Assembly: GCA_942491525.1 (NCBI GenBank) | Contig: CALOBW010000007.1 | Location: forward strand, 46,305 to 110,304 | Reading direction: 5' to 3' | DNA length: 64,000 nucleotides | Source: CAYWBU01 sp942491525 | Lineage (GTDB): Bacteria > Desulfobacterota > Desulfomonilia > UBA1062 | In this document: one piece after another, positions 32,280 to 41,752 of the stretch | Position numbering within the stretch: the stretch's first letter is position 1 | Layout of the letters: the number at the start of each line of letters is the position of its first letter | Position numbers and translations under genes: made by a program | The notes under the pieces: generated by a model | What the model saw: only the letters and a program-made list of their open reading frames with translations | Databases searched by the model: none | Told to the model about the DNA's origin: nothing

Positions 32280-32663
32280 TTAAACCTTTCCTGTTGCGAA
32301 GGATTTTTGTCCCTCAATAGATTCTCTTTCTGATTTACATTTTACACATAGAGCTGCAAACGGCATGGCCTTGAGACGGCCCAGAGGAATCTCCTCTTCG
32401 CAATCTTCACAGATGCCGTATTCACCCTCTTTGATGCGCGCTAACGCGGCGTCGATTTGATCCAGTTTGGCCTGCTCTCGTTTAGATAGAAGGAGATTGA
32501 ATTCGCGGGACTGCTCCAGGTCGGCGTCATCAAAGATGTCACCGATTTCTCTTTGGGTGGAGATGTCGCTGGACTTAATTCTCTCTTCAAGATCTTCCAA
32601 GAGTTCGACTCTCATTCTGTCCAGAAGTTCTTTAATCTCGTGGAGTTCCTCTGTTCTAACCAT
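32280..32663 (-). CDS. dksA: DksA/TraR-family RNA polymerase-binding regulator
   Basis: DksA proteins bind the secondary channel of RNA polymerase and adjust transcription with ppGpp. The 127-residue protein has an N-terminal coiled coil (about 10-85, with DDADLEQSREFN at the tip region) and a C-terminal zinc finger CEDC...CVKC (about 92-116). The length is a little under E. coli DksA (151). A sigma-70 promoter sits 34 bases upstream, and purSL and purQ follow, so purine synthesis is co-expressed with it. Whether it acts as true DksA or as a short TraR-type protein is not decided. Confidence 0.9.
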   Translation of the reverse strand: MVRTEELHEIKELLDRMRVELLEDLEERIKSSDISTQREIGDIFDDADLEQSREFNLLLSKREQAKLDQIDAALARIKEGEYGICEDCEEEIPLGRLKAMPFAALCVKCKSERESIEGQKSFATGKV

Positions 32664-32696
32664 GCTGCCCTCCGCATAATCTTTAAGAGATGCGTA

Positions 32697-32724
32697 GTTA
32701 TACCCAGAAATTCAAGAATGTCAA
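32697..32724 (-). promoter_or_regulatory. Sigma-70 promoter of dksA-purSL-purQ
   Basis: Minus strand: TTGACA (32719-32724), 16-base spacer, TATAAC (32697-32702). It lies 34 bases before the dksA ATG, which has GGAGG. Confidence 0.7.
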
Positions 32725-32777
32725 TATTTTTGTGCCAGTCGTATCGGCTTATCCGTCAGATCAATGAGTTAAAATCT

Positions 32778-33971
32778 TCATATTTCAGCAAAAAGCTCGC
32801 AATTAACGACTTCGCCGGGCTCCAGCAGGGTGGCCTCAGCCGGGCAGATGATGAAGCAGTTGCCTCTGGCCATGGAGGAGAGAATGCCCGAACCCTGGTC
32901 GCCGGTGGTGGTGACGCTCATGGAGGCGGCATCAAACTGGCCGCGCACATAGTGCACGCGGTCGCCCCTCTTCTTGATGGGAGCATTTAGGGTTGCGGTG
33001 ATCGAGGGCAGCAGCAGATTCTCGGCTCCCAGCATCTTGCGGATGGCCGGGCGTACAAACTGGTAGAAGGAGGTCATGGTTGAGACCGGGTTGCCGGGCA
33101 GGCCGATGGCCGGGATGCCGGCTATGTGACCGAAGGCCAGCGGTTTGCCGGGTTTCATGCAGACCTGCCAGAACTCCATCTTGTTGCCGTCGTCCTGCAT
33201 GACCTCCTTGACCAGGTCGTAGTCGCCCATGGAGACGCCGCCCGAGCTGATGAGCAGGTCGGCGCGCCGGGCCTGCTGCATCTTGCTGATCAGATCTTCG
33301 CGGCTGTCCCTGGCGATGCCCAGATAGAGCGGGATGGCGCCGCACTCCTTAACCATGCTGATGAGGGTGTAGGAGTTGGATGAGGATACCATGCCGGCGC
33401 TGAAGGGGTCGTCCAGGTCGGCCACCTCGTCGCCGGTGGCCAGGATGGCGACCACGGGCTGCTGATGGACATGCACCAGAAACTTGCGGACCGATGCCAG
33501 CAGGCCGATCTGCGCCGGGCCCAGGCGGGTGCCGGCCTTCAGGATAACCTGGCCGGCTGCGATATCCTCGGCGGCGCGGCGAATGTGATCACCGCGCTTC
33601 GGGATGGTATTGATGACAACTGTATGCTCGGCCTCATGGGTCTGTTCGCGCATGACTACGGTGTCGGCACCCTCGGGGATGGGGGCGCCAGTCATGATGC
33701 GCACGGCCTGGCCGGCTTTGACCGCCTGTTTGGGCAGGCTGCCGGCCGGCAGGTCGTAAATCACCTCGAGTTTGGTGCCGGACTCCGTGATGTCCCCGGC
33801 CCGCAGGGCATAGCCGTCCATGGCGGAGTTGTCGCTGGAGGGCACATCGATGGCTGAGGCGATATTTTCGGCCAGATAGCGGCCCAGGGCCTGATCCAGT
33901 GAAATCTTCTCGACCGGCAGCTTTCTGATCTGGTTCAGGATAGTAATTCTGGCATCTTCTACACTTATCAC
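32778..33971 (-). CDS. moeA: Molybdopterin molybdenumtransferase
   Basis: MoeA inserts molybdenum into adenylated molybdopterin to make active cofactor. The 397-residue protein has IDVPSSDNSAMDGYAL (about 39-54), the MPT-binding SSGGVSMGDYDLV and IGLPGNPVSTM motifs and a C-terminal beta domain. The start is GTG at 33971 after AAAGGA. It is a single gene that diverges from the HDOD gene. With moaA at 57176 it shows that the host makes molybdenum or tungsten enzymes, though none is encoded in this window. Confidence 0.95.
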   Translation of the reverse strand: MISVEDARITILNQIRKLPVEKISLDQALGRYLAENIASAIDVPSSDNSAMDGYALRAGDITESGTKLEVIYDLPAGSLPKQAVKAGQAVRIMTGAPIPEGADTVVMREQTHEAEHTVVINTIPKRGDHIRRAAEDIAAGQVILKAGTRLGPAQIGLLASVRKFLVHVHQQPVVAILATGDEVADLDDPFSAGMVSSSNSYTLISMVKECGAIPLYLGIARDSREDLISKMQQARRADLLISSGGVSMGDYDLVKEVMQDDGNKMEFWQVCMKPGKPLAFGHIAGIPAIGLPGNPVSTMTSFYQFVRPAIRKMLGAENLLLPSITATLNAPIKKRGDRVHYVRGQFDAASMSVTTTGDQGSGILSSMARGNCFIICPAEATLLEPGEVVNCELFAEI

Positions 33972-34073
33972 AGGATAGTCCTTTGTGTTTTTGGGAGCAT
34001 TCTAGGAAAGGAGTGCGGTGAAGTCAATCGGTCGAAAATAAAGATTAAGATTGGCCGGGTCGATAATGGGCTT

Positions 34074-35504
34074 ATGAGTAATATTGAGAAGTTGGTGCCC
34101 CTTGAAATTGAGCTTAAGAAGGCCGATGCCCTGGGAGGAAAGATAGCGCTGGTGGTCATGCCCGAGAGCTATGCCCAGAAGGTGTTGGCGGCCAAGCGTG
34201 AGATGGATATGGCCGTCAGCTTTAAGGATTATCAGATTGTCGTCATGTACGGGGTCAGCAGTGATGATGCCTCATCAATTTTCCTGTCGATTCCCAAGGG
34301 CATAGCCATCTATCCCAAGGATGGCAGCAGTGTGCGCGAGCTCTTCGGTGTCGCGCTGGGGCGTCTGCGCTCTGTGGCCAGTTCGCCCTGGATCCGGCGG
34401 CTCTGGGACAATCTGACCGAGACCGGCCAGGTCCGGAAGAGCGAGAGTCCCGAGGGCCGCTTCATCAAGACCTCCTTCTATCAGTTCTATGCCGCCATCC
34501 TGACCCGTCCGCAAGAGGTCGGGCAGGTTCTGAGCAGCATGGAGCCGGCCGAGCAGCTCTGGATCAAGGATCTCTTTGCCCATGGTGAGGTTCCGCTGGT
34601 GCCCGGCAGTGTTGATTTCGTCTCGGATGAGATCGGCCGCCTGATGAACGAGTGGGATTACGACCGCAAGATGGATGAGAAGTTTGCCCGGGGCGTCGCC
34701 ACCCTGCGCCGCTTCAGAAATGTGGAAAACCTGGTGACCCTGCCGCCCATTGCGCGCAAGATCATGGAGCTGGCCGGGGATCCGACGGTCAGCGCCAAGG
34801 AGGTTTCGGCCATCATTCAGCACGATCCGGTGCTGACTTCCAGGCTGCTCAAGATCGTCAATTCGGCCTTTTACGGCTTTCATCGCCAGATCAACTCGGT
34901 GGAGCATGCGGTGGTCATCCTGGGCAATGACGAGGTCATGAACCTGGCCTTTACCATCGCTATCTCCAAGGCCATCGACCGCATGAAGAGTCGCGAGACG
35001 CGCGATTTGTGGGAGCACTCCCTGGTGGTGGCCAATCTCAGCCAGTGGCTGGCGCCCTACCTGGGCAGCAAGGGCGACGAGATGCTCTATACGGTCGGGC
35101 TGCTGCACGATCTGGGCAAGATCGTACTGTTGCAGATGGAGAGCGGCTATCAGTATGTGCCGGGCTACTCAACGATGGAAAGTCTGGCTGACGAGGAGCT
35201 GATGATCGGCCTGTCGCATGCCGAGGTCGGCGCCTTCATCGGTGAGCGCTGGAATCTGCCGACCGGCATTGTGGACGGGCTCAAGAATCATCATCTGCCG
35301 GTCAAGGCCAGCGAGGGTCCGCTGGCGGCCATTGTCAACCTGGCCGACTTCATCGCCCATCACGGCTACTATAAGAAGGATAAGATCAACAACGTGGTGG
35401 TGCGTCTGCTGGAGAGCAGGGGTGTCGAGATGCCCGAGTTTGAGGTGGTCAAGGCCTATGAGAACACGGTCACCCGCGTCAAGTTGATGATGGATATCCT
35501 ATGA
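34074..35504 (+). CDS. HDOD-domain signalling protein
   Basis: This 476-residue protein has a N-terminal part (1-210) that I do not recognise. Then comes an HDOD domain (about 218-420): LPPIARKIMELAGDP, IIQHDPVLTSRLLKIVNSAFYG, AVVILGNDEVMNLAF and LLHDLGKIVLLQME, where a HD pair is retained. HDOD proteins act in bacterial signalling, often with c-di-GMP, chemotaxis or cyclic nucleotide systems. The next gene, an adenylate cyclase, overlaps by four bases (ATGA), so the two are made together and may form one switch. The ATG has only a weak ribosome site. Confidence 0.87.
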   Translation: MSNIEKLVPLEIELKKADALGGKIALVVMPESYAQKVLAAKREMDMAVSFKDYQIVVMYGVSSDDASSIFLSIPKGIAIYPKDGSSVRELFGVALGRLRSVASSPWIRRLWDNLTETGQVRKSESPEGRFIKTSFYQFYAAILTRPQEVGQVLSSMEPAEQLWIKDLFAHGEVPLVPGSVDFVSDEIGRLMNEWDYDRKMDEKFARGVATLRRFRNVENLVTLPPIARKIMELAGDPTVSAKEVSAIIQHDPVLTSRLLKIVNSAFYGFHRQINSVEHAVVILGNDEVMNLAFTIAISKAIDRMKSRETRDLWEHSLVVANLSQWLAPYLGSKGDEMLYTVGLLHDLGKIVLLQMESGYQYVPGYSTMESLADEELMIGLSHAEVGAFIGERWNLPTGIVDGLKNHHLPVKASEGPLAAIVNLADFIAHHGYYKKDKINNVVVRLLESRGVEMPEFEVVKAYENTVTRVKLMMDIL

Positions 35505-36739
35505 GCAAGCAGGATCTGACCGAAATTTTCAAGGAGCGACTGGTATCCCTCGAGCGGGGCTTCGAGCAGAAGATTGCGGAGCTCTCCCTGATCAAGGAGC
35601 TGGGGGATGCGCTCAAGCGCACGGCGCTCTCCTCCTGGAGCGAGCTCTTCCTGCAGCAGCTTGACATCATCAAGCAGCATACCGGCATCTACTCCATCTC
35701 GGTGATGCTGGTGGATGAGGAGACCGACAACCTCTATGTGGTCAGCGCCTCCGGCATGCGCGGCGCGCCCAGCTGCACGCCTATCCGCCTCAAGCGCGGC
35801 GAGGGAATTGCCGGCAAGGTGGTTGAGACGGCCAAGACCCTCTACATTCCGGATGTCACCAAGGATGAGAATTTTTCGGACCGCGGCACCCGCCAGAACG
35901 GGTCCCTGGCCTGTGTTCCGATCATCTCCGAGGCCAACTGCGTCGGCGTCATGAACTTTCGCGACAATGTGGCTGAGGCCTTCTCGACCGAGGACCTGCG
36001 CCTCTTTGCGCTGATCGCCGACCAGCTCTCGATCACCACCTCGCTGGTCAGGACCTATCAGGAGCTGCTGGGGCTGGAGAAGAAGAGGATGAATCTGAGC
36101 CGCTATTTCTCGCGCGGACTGGCCGAACATCTGATGGCTGACGAGCGCATGACGCGCCTGGGCGGCGACATGCAGGTTGTTTCGGTGGTCTTTGCCGACG
36201 TTACCGGCTTCACCACCATGGTTGACAAGCATCCGGTCGAGGATGTTGTCAGCGTGCTCAATCATTTTTTCGAGACCGCCGTACCTATTATCTTTAAGCA
36301 CGGCGGCATGCTGGATAAGTTTCTCGGCGACGGTATCATGGCCGTCTTTGGCATTCCGGACCGTGATCAGCTGGACCCGGTCAAGGCCGCCAGCTGCGCC
36401 GTGGATATGCAGCGCGCCATGCGCGAGCTGCAGCACAAGTTGCGAGTGGACGGTCTGCCGCCGGCCACGGTCGGCATCGGCATTGCCACCGGCGTGGCCC
36501 TGGCCGGCAATATCGGCACCGAAGAGCAGATGAACTTCACCGTGATCGGGGAGCCGGTTAACCTGGCCCAGCGCCTGGAGGCCACCTCGAAACCTGGTGA
36601 AATAGTGGTCTGTGAGCAGACTGCCGAGCGGATTCTGGACTATGACGGAGTCGGCCTGAAGCTGGAGTCCATGGGCGATATCCGCGTCAAGGGCATCAAC
36701 CGCGACATCCATCCGATGCGCATCATATATAATCCTTGA
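35501..36739 (+). CDS. GAF-domain adenylate/guanylate cyclase, class III
   Basis: This 412-residue protein joins an N-terminal coiled coil (1-45), a GAF domain (about 50-190, with GEGIAGKVVETAKTLYIPDV) and a C-terminal class III cyclase domain (about 215-400). The metal-binding aspartates are in VVFADVTGFT and DKFLGDGIMAVFG. The IGIATGVALAGNIG and VIGEPVNLAQRLE stretches complete the site. It should make cAMP (or cGMP) when the GAF ligand binds. The purine-specifying residues cannot be read with certainty, so the product is open. It is translationally coupled to the HDOD gene. Confidence 0.9.
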   Translation: MSKQDLTEIFKERLVSLERGFEQKIAELSLIKELGDALKRTALSSWSELFLQQLDIIKQHTGIYSISVMLVDEETDNLYVVSASGMRGAPSCTPIRLKRGEGIAGKVVETAKTLYIPDVTKDENFSDRGTRQNGSLACVPIISEANCVGVMNFRDNVAEAFSTEDLRLFALIADQLSITTSLVRTYQELLGLEKKRMNLSRYFSRGLAEHLMADERMTRLGGDMQVVSVVFADVTGFTTMVDKHPVEDVVSVLNHFFETAVPIIFKHGGMLDKFLGDGIMAVFGIPDRDQLDPVKAASCAVDMQRAMRELQHKLRVDGLPPATVGIGIATGVALAGNIGTEEQMNFTVIGEPVNLAQRLEATSKPGEIVVCEQTAERILDYDGVGLKLESMGDIRVKGINRDIHPMRIIYNP

Positions 36740-36805
36740 TTACATGCACTATTTTTGACAGAATGACAGTGATTGTGAAAAAATGAGTCGCGGTTCATTC
36801 TGAGC

Positions 36806-36835
36806 TTGACACCCATCTTGCCGCCAAAGTATATT
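36806..36835 (+). promoter_or_regulatory. Promoter of the thiolase-FadB operon
   Basis: TTGACA (36806-36811), 18-base spacer, TATATT (36830-36835), 80 bases before the ATG. A further TTGACA at about 36756 may belong to a second promoter. I saw no copy of the TetR operator CTACCAWWTGGTAG here. Confidence 0.65.
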
Positions 36836-36914
36836 GGTTTTTTATTTGGCAGCCATAAAAGATTGTCTATGAGTGGCTGCTGCTTAGTGAGTTCAAAACT
36901 TTAAGGAGGGTATT

Positions 36915-38123
36915 ATGGATTTAAAGGATGCCTATTTTGTAGACGGTGTTCGTACCTGGTTCGGAAAGGCCAGGCCGGATGGTTTCTACCATGCCACCCG
37001 TGCGGATGATATGGTCAGCAAGTGTATCCGGGAATTGCGGAGAAGAAATCCCGAAGTCGACTTTGACGAGACCGATGATAACATCTGGGGCGCGACCACC
37101 CAGAGCGGCGACCAGGGAACCACCATGGGCCGGACGGCTGTTCTGACGGCCGGCATGTCCGAGAAGGTTGCCGGCTTCTCGCTGGACCGCATGTGCGCCG
37201 GCGGTCTGACTGCCCAGACCATGGGCGGCAACATGATCATGGCCAACTGCGCCGATCAGATTGTGGCCGGTGGTGTTGAGCACATGGGTCACCATCCCAT
37301 GGGTCAGGGCGCCGATCCCAACCCCAGAATTTTTACCGAAAAGATGGTTGATATGCAGTACTTCAACATGGGCTGCACCGCCGAGCGTCTGCACGACTGG
37401 CTGGTGGAGAACGGCTACCCCGAGGTTACCAAAGAGGAGTCCGACGAGTACGCCTACCACTGCACCAAGAAGTACTTCAAGGCCCTGGAAGAGGGTTACT
37501 ATGAAGGTCAGGCCATCAACATGTCCGTCTTTACTCCCAACGGCTGGAAGGTGGCTGACAAGGATGAGCAGCCCCGCGCCGACATTACGTTAGAGAAGAT
37601 GGCCAACCTCAAGACACCCTTCAAGGTTGGCGGCAAGGTTACTCCGGGTAACGCCTCCGGCCTCAACGACGGTGCCGCCGCATCCCTGCTGATGTCCGGC
37701 GAGAAGTGCAAGGCCCTGGGCATCAAGCCCAAGATGCGCATGATCGGTTCCGCCTTTGTGGGCGTTGATCCTTCAATCATGGGCTGGGGCCCGGTTCCCG
37801 CCACCGAGAAGGTTTTGCAGCGGGCCGGTTTGAAATTCTCTGATATCGATCTGATCGAGTTGAATGAGGCTTTTGCGGTTCAGGCCGTGGCTTATGCCAA
37901 GTACTTCGGTCTGCAGACTCCGGTTGATCCCAAGATGAATCCCTATGGCGGCGCCATTGCCATCGGTCATCCGCTGGCCTCTTCCGGTGTGCGTTTGAGC
38001 ATTCAGCTGGCTAGGGACTTTGAATTGAATCCGGATGCCAAGTTTGGTCTGACCACCATGTGTGTCGGTATGGGTATGGGTGCTGCCATACTCTGGGAAA
38101 ACATGGTCGGGAAAGAGCTGTAG
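36915..38123 (+). CDS. fadA: Acetyl-CoA C-acyltransferase (thiolase)
   Basis: This 402-residue thiolase forms the thiolytic partner of the FadB-like protein that follows. The N-terminal VDGVRTWFGKA, nucleophilic cysteine in SLDRMCAGGL (about 96), catalytic GGAIAIGHPLASSGVR, and C-terminal TTMCVGMGMGAA with the second cysteine are all present. AAGGAGG stands before the ATG. Operon order thiolase then FadB is the reverse of E. coli fadBA. The window's other thiolase (20250-21545) is a different subfamily. Confidence 0.95.
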   Translation: MDLKDAYFVDGVRTWFGKARPDGFYHATRADDMVSKCIRELRRRNPEVDFDETDDNIWGATTQSGDQGTTMGRTAVLTAGMSEKVAGFSLDRMCAGGLTAQTMGGNMIMANCADQIVAGGVEHMGHHPMGQGADPNPRIFTEKMVDMQYFNMGCTAERLHDWLVENGYPEVTKEESDEYAYHCTKKYFKALEEGYYEGQAINMSVFTPNGWKVADKDEQPRADITLEKMANLKTPFKVGGKVTPGNASGLNDGAAASLLMSGEKCKALGIKPKMRMIGSAFVGVDPSIMGWGPVPATEKVLQRAGLKFSDIDLIELNEAFAVQAVAYAKYFGLQTPVDPKMNPYGGAIAIGHPLASSGVRLSIQLARDFELNPDAKFGLTTMCVGMGMGAAILWENMVGKEL

Positions 38124-38132
38124 GAGGTTATC

Positions 38133-40211
38133 ATGGCTAAATATGTTACCGAATGTAAACTGAATTACTATCAGTCGAGTAAGGCCGGCAAGATTGCCAT
38201 TGTCACCATGGATAATGGTGAGGATCATCGCAAGCCCAATACCTGGGGCGAGGAGGCGCTTGCCTCTCTGAATGATGTCATTGACCAGGTCAGCGCCGAC
38301 CCCGATGTCAAGGGCTGGCTGATGACCGGCAAGCTCTACATCTTCAATGTGGGCGCCGACATCATGAGCATCGATCAGAACATCTCCCGCGAAAAGGCCG
38401 TTGAGATCGGCCGCGGCGGCCATACCGTCTTCAAGAGAATCATGGAGCTGCCCTTCCCCACCGTGGCTGCCATCAACGGCGCTGCCATGGGCGGCGGTGT
38501 AGAGGTCGGTCTCTATCATGACTACCGTACCATCTCCAAGAGTCCGGGCGGCTGCGATCACTACGCTCTGCCCGAGTGTTTCATCGGCCTGGTGCCTGGT
38601 TGGGGCGGAACCCAGCTGGTGCCGCGTATCGCCGGCCCCAAGGTGGCCGTTGATCTGATCATTAAAAATCCGCTCAACCAGAACCGCATGAGCAAGTCCA
38701 CCCAGGTCTATGAGATGGGGCTGGCCGACAAACTCTTTGAGCCGGCCGAGTTCGTGGATGAGTCGCTGCAGTTCCTGGAGAAGCTCATCACCGGCGAGGA
38801 TAAGACCGAGAAGAGAAGCGCTGATCCCAAGATGAGCGATGAGCTCTATGCCGAGGCCCAGATGTTCGTGGCCGGCAAGGTTCATTCCGGTGCTCTGGCC
38901 CCCCACCGCGCCCTGGAGCTGATCAAGAACGCCTCCGAGTGGTCGCTGGATGAAGGTTTTGAGCAGGAGAATCAGGCCCTGGCCGACATGATCGTCTCGC
39001 GTCAGTGCATGGCCTCCATCTACTCCTTTGATCTGGTGCAGCGCCGCGCCAAGAAACTGCCCGGCCGCCCCGAAGGTGTCATGAGCATTCCGATCAAGAA
39101 GATCGGTGTTATCGGCGCCGGCCTGATGGCCTCGCAGATCGCCCAGATCTTTGTTGAGCGTTACAAGGTGCCGGTCCTGATGAAGGATATCAAGCAGGAG
39201 TTCGTGGACAAGGGTACAGGGTACATCCGCGAGCAGCTTGGTAAGAAGGTTGCCAAGGGGCGTTTGAGTGAGGCGGATGCCAAGTGGATGGGCGAGACCC
39301 TGATTCAGGGCACCACCACCTACGACGGCTTTGAAGATTGTGACTTTGTCATTGAGGCCGTCTTCGAGGAGATGGGCATCAAACAGAAGGTTTTCGGCGA
39401 GCTCGAAGGTGTCTGTAAGCCCGAGTGTCTCTTCCTGACCAACACCTCTTCGCTGAATGTGACAGAGATGGGCGCCAACCTTAAAGATCCCTCAAGGGTT
39501 GTCGGTTTCCACTTCTTCAACCCCATCAGCATCATGCCGCTGATTGAGATCATCAAGGGCGAGCAGACCTCTGACGTGGCCCTGGCCACTGCCTTTGATA
39601 TGGCCAAGAAGCTGAAGAAGACCCCGGTCGGCGTCAAGAACGCACCGGGCTTCATCGTCAACCGCGTCCTGCTGGCCATGACCGACGGTGTGCAGCAGTG
39701 TATTGATGAGGGCGCCGGCTTCGTGCAGGCCGACAATGCCGTTGCCGAGCTGGGCTTCCCCATGTCACCCTTCACCCTGGCCGCTCTGGTTGGCCCGGCC
39801 ATCATGCTGCATGTTCAGGAGACCCTGAATGCGGCCTGGCCCGAGCGTTTCCCGGTGCATCAGGGCCTCAAGTGGGCGGTTGATAATAAGAAGGCCAATA
39901 TTCTGACCTTCACTCCCCAGGGCACCATCGATGTGGATCCTGAGATTTCAGATCACTGGCCGCGCGGCCAGAAGGCCTTCACCGATGATGAGATCCGGGA
40001 GAAGGTCATGAGCCGTGTGGCTCAGGAGATCAAACTGATGCTGGATGAGGGCGTTATCGAGTCACCCAAGGATCTGGATACTGCCATGATCATGGGTGCC
40101 GGCTGGCCCTTCTTCATGGGCGGAGCCACTGTCTACCTTGATCAGGTTGGTATCTCGGAGAAGGTTAACGGGCGCAAGTTCCACGCCGGAAATCCTCTCG
40201 AAACAGCTTAA
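38133..40211 (+). CDS. fadB: 3-hydroxyacyl-CoA dehydrogenase/enoyl-CoA hydratase fusion (FadB-like)
   Basis: This 692-residue bifunctional beta-oxidation enzyme hydrates enoyl-CoA and oxidises the 3-hydroxyacyl-CoA formed. The N-terminal crotonase domain (1-300) has NVGADIMSI and AINGAAMGGGVEVGLYHDYR as oxyanion regions and ECFIGLVPGWGGTQL. The Rossmann domain (about 325-510) starts with IGVIGAGLMASQIAQIF and contains LTNTSSLNVTEM and VGFHFFNPISIMPLIEII. C-terminal dimerisation domains follow. The NAD motif GxGxxA rather than GxGxxG is usual in the family. GGAGG stands before the ATG, 9 bases after the thiolase. A hairpin follows the stop. Confidence 0.96.
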   Translation: MAKYVTECKLNYYQSSKAGKIAIVTMDNGEDHRKPNTWGEEALASLNDVIDQVSADPDVKGWLMTGKLYIFNVGADIMSIDQNISREKAVEIGRGGHTVFKRIMELPFPTVAAINGAAMGGGVEVGLYHDYRTISKSPGGCDHYALPECFIGLVPGWGGTQLVPRIAGPKVAVDLIIKNPLNQNRMSKSTQVYEMGLADKLFEPAEFVDESLQFLEKLITGEDKTEKRSADPKMSDELYAEAQMFVAGKVHSGALAPHRALELIKNASEWSLDEGFEQENQALADMIVSRQCMASIYSFDLVQRRAKKLPGRPEGVMSIPIKKIGVIGAGLMASQIAQIFVERYKVPVLMKDIKQEFVDKGTGYIREQLGKKVAKGRLSEADAKWMGETLIQGTTTYDGFEDCDFVIEAVFEEMGIKQKVFGELEGVCKPECLFLTNTSSLNVTEMGANLKDPSRVVGFHFFNPISIMPLIEIIKGEQTSDVALATAFDMAKKLKKTPVGVKNAPGFIVNRVLLAMTDGVQQCIDEGAGFVQADNAVAELGFPMSPFTLAALVGPAIMLHVQETLNAAWPERFPVHQGLKWAVDNKKANILTFTPQGTIDVDPEISDHWPRGQKAFTDDEIREKVMSRVAQEIKLMLDEGVIESPKDLDTAMIMGAGWPFFMGGATVYLDQVGISEKVNGRKFHAGNPLETA

Positions 40212-40218
40212 ATCTTTT

Positions 40219-40246
40219 CGGAGCCCCTCGACTCTGAGGGGCTCCG
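40219..40246 (+). terminator. Hairpin after fadB
   Basis: An 11-bp perfect GC-rich stem (CGGAGCCCCTC and complement) with a six-base loop lies 7 bases after the stop. There is no T tract, so it may act with Rho or as an mRNA-stabilising hairpin. Confidence 0.6.
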
Positions 40247-40492
40247 CCATTACTATCCCGCTGCCGCAAAACGGAAAAGACTTTCTTCTTATATTAAAAA
40301 GCAAACTGATTTTTAGTAAAAGTATGGTAATGCAAGTGTTGTGATCGTAGGGGTTGACAGCGCCTGTGAGCTTTTTATTCTTGACAATATGCTGTGATTC
40401 GAATAGTCACACATAAACCATAAGGTGCGGACTGATCTCTCGTTCGCATGTCATAATATTTTGCATGCCATCGTTATCGAAAGGACTTTGAT

Positions 40493-41740
40493 ATGAATCT
40501 AACCGATTTGAAGACGCGGGATCCTAAAGATCTTCTAGAAACCGCCAATAAGTTAAATATTGAGGGTGCCGGCACCATGACCAGGCAAGAGGTAATCTTT
40601 GCCATTCTGACTGCCGAGGCTGCTCAGGAGGGCAATATCTACGGTCAGGGTGTCTTGGAGATATTGCCGGACGGCTTTGGTTTCCTGCGCTCGGCTGACT
40701 ACAGCTACCTGCCCGGACCCGATGATATATATGTTTCACCTTCCCAGATCAGACGCTTCAACATCAAGGTTGGCGACGAGATCAAAGGTCAGATCCGGCC
40801 GCCCAAAGATAATGAACGCTACTTCGCGCTGCTGAAGCTTGAGAGCATCAATAATGAAAAGCCGGAAATGACCAAGCACCGCGTGCCCTTCGGTGATCTG
40901 ACCGCGCTCTACCCGCAGGAGAAGTTCACCCTTGAGACCGGCACCGACAATCTGACCGGCCGGACGCTGGATCTGCTGGCGCCGATCGGCAAGGGTCAGC
41001 GCGGTATCATCGTGTCACCGCCCAAGGCCGGTAAGACCATGATGTTGCAGAATATCGCCAACAGCATCACCACCAACCATCCAGAGATCGAGCTGATGGT
41101 GCTGCTGATCGATGAGCGTCCTGAAGAAGTTACCGATATGAAACGCACGGTGCGCGGCGAGGTTGTGGCCTCGACCTTTGATGAGCCCGCTTCGCGTCAC
41201 GTCCAGGTTGCCCGCATGGTCATGGAGCGCGCCAAGCGTCTCTGTGAGTACGGCAAGGATGTTGTGATCCTGCTCGACTCTCTGACCCGTCTGGCCCGCG
41301 CCCATAACACCGTCTGTCCGCCCTCCGGCAAGCTGCTCTCCGGTGGTGTGGATGCCAACGCCCTGCAGAAGCCCAAGCGCTTCTTCGGTGCCGCCCGTAA
41401 CATTGAAGAGGGTGGTTCCATCACCATCATCGCCACCGCCCTGGTTGATACCGGCTCGCGCATGGATGAAGTTATCTATGAGGAGTTCAAGGGTACCGGT
41501 AACATGGAGATTCATCTGGATCGTGCAATCATGGAGCGCCGCGTATTCCCGGCCATCGACATCTCCAAGTCGAGCACCAGAAGAGAGGAGATGCTGATCC
41601 CCAAAGATCAGTTGGACCGCATCTGGATTCTGAGAAAATTGCTCAGTCCGTTAAATCCTATTGACAGCGTCGAGTTTTTGTTAGACAAACTGGCGAAAAC
41701 TGATGATAATAAGGGATTCTTGGAATCCATGAACAAATAA
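40493..41740 (+). CDS. rho: Transcription termination factor Rho
   Basis: Rho is the hexameric RNA helicase that ends transcription. The 415-residue protein has the N-terminal helix domain, the RNA-binding OB domain (GVLEILPDGFGFLRS, YVSPSQIRRFNI), the Walker A SPPKAGKTMML near 180, Walker B ILLDSLTRLAR and the Q-loop and R-loop regions. The length is typical. It is preceded by about 280 bases with two TTGACA hexamers (40354, 40381) but no convincing -10. It leads a run of housekeeping genes as in Geobacter-type genomes. Confidence 0.97.
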   Translation: MNLTDLKTRDPKDLLETANKLNIEGAGTMTRQEVIFAILTAEAAQEGNIYGQGVLEILPDGFGFLRSADYSYLPGPDDIYVSPSQIRRFNIKVGDEIKGQIRPPKDNERYFALLKLESINNEKPEMTKHRVPFGDLTALYPQEKFTLETGTDNLTGRTLDLLAPIGKGQRGIIVSPPKAGKTMMLQNIANSITTNHPEIELMVLLIDERPEEVTDMKRTVRGEVVASTFDEPASRHVQVARMVMERAKRLCEYGKDVVILLDSLTRLARAHNTVCPPSGKLLSGGVDANALQKPKRFFGAARNIEEGGSITIIATALVDTGSRMDEVIYEEFKGTGNMEIHLDRAIMERRVFPAIDISKSSTRREEMLIPKDQLDRIWILRKLLSPLNPIDSVEFLLDKLAKTDDNKGFLESMNK

Positions 41741-41752
41741 GGAGTTTTAGAA

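Noticed and set aside
40354..40409. Two TTGACA hexamers considered as rho promoters
   Set aside because: Neither has a convincing -10 at 16-18 bases, so I did not list them as promoters. An rho leader region is likely but not defined.
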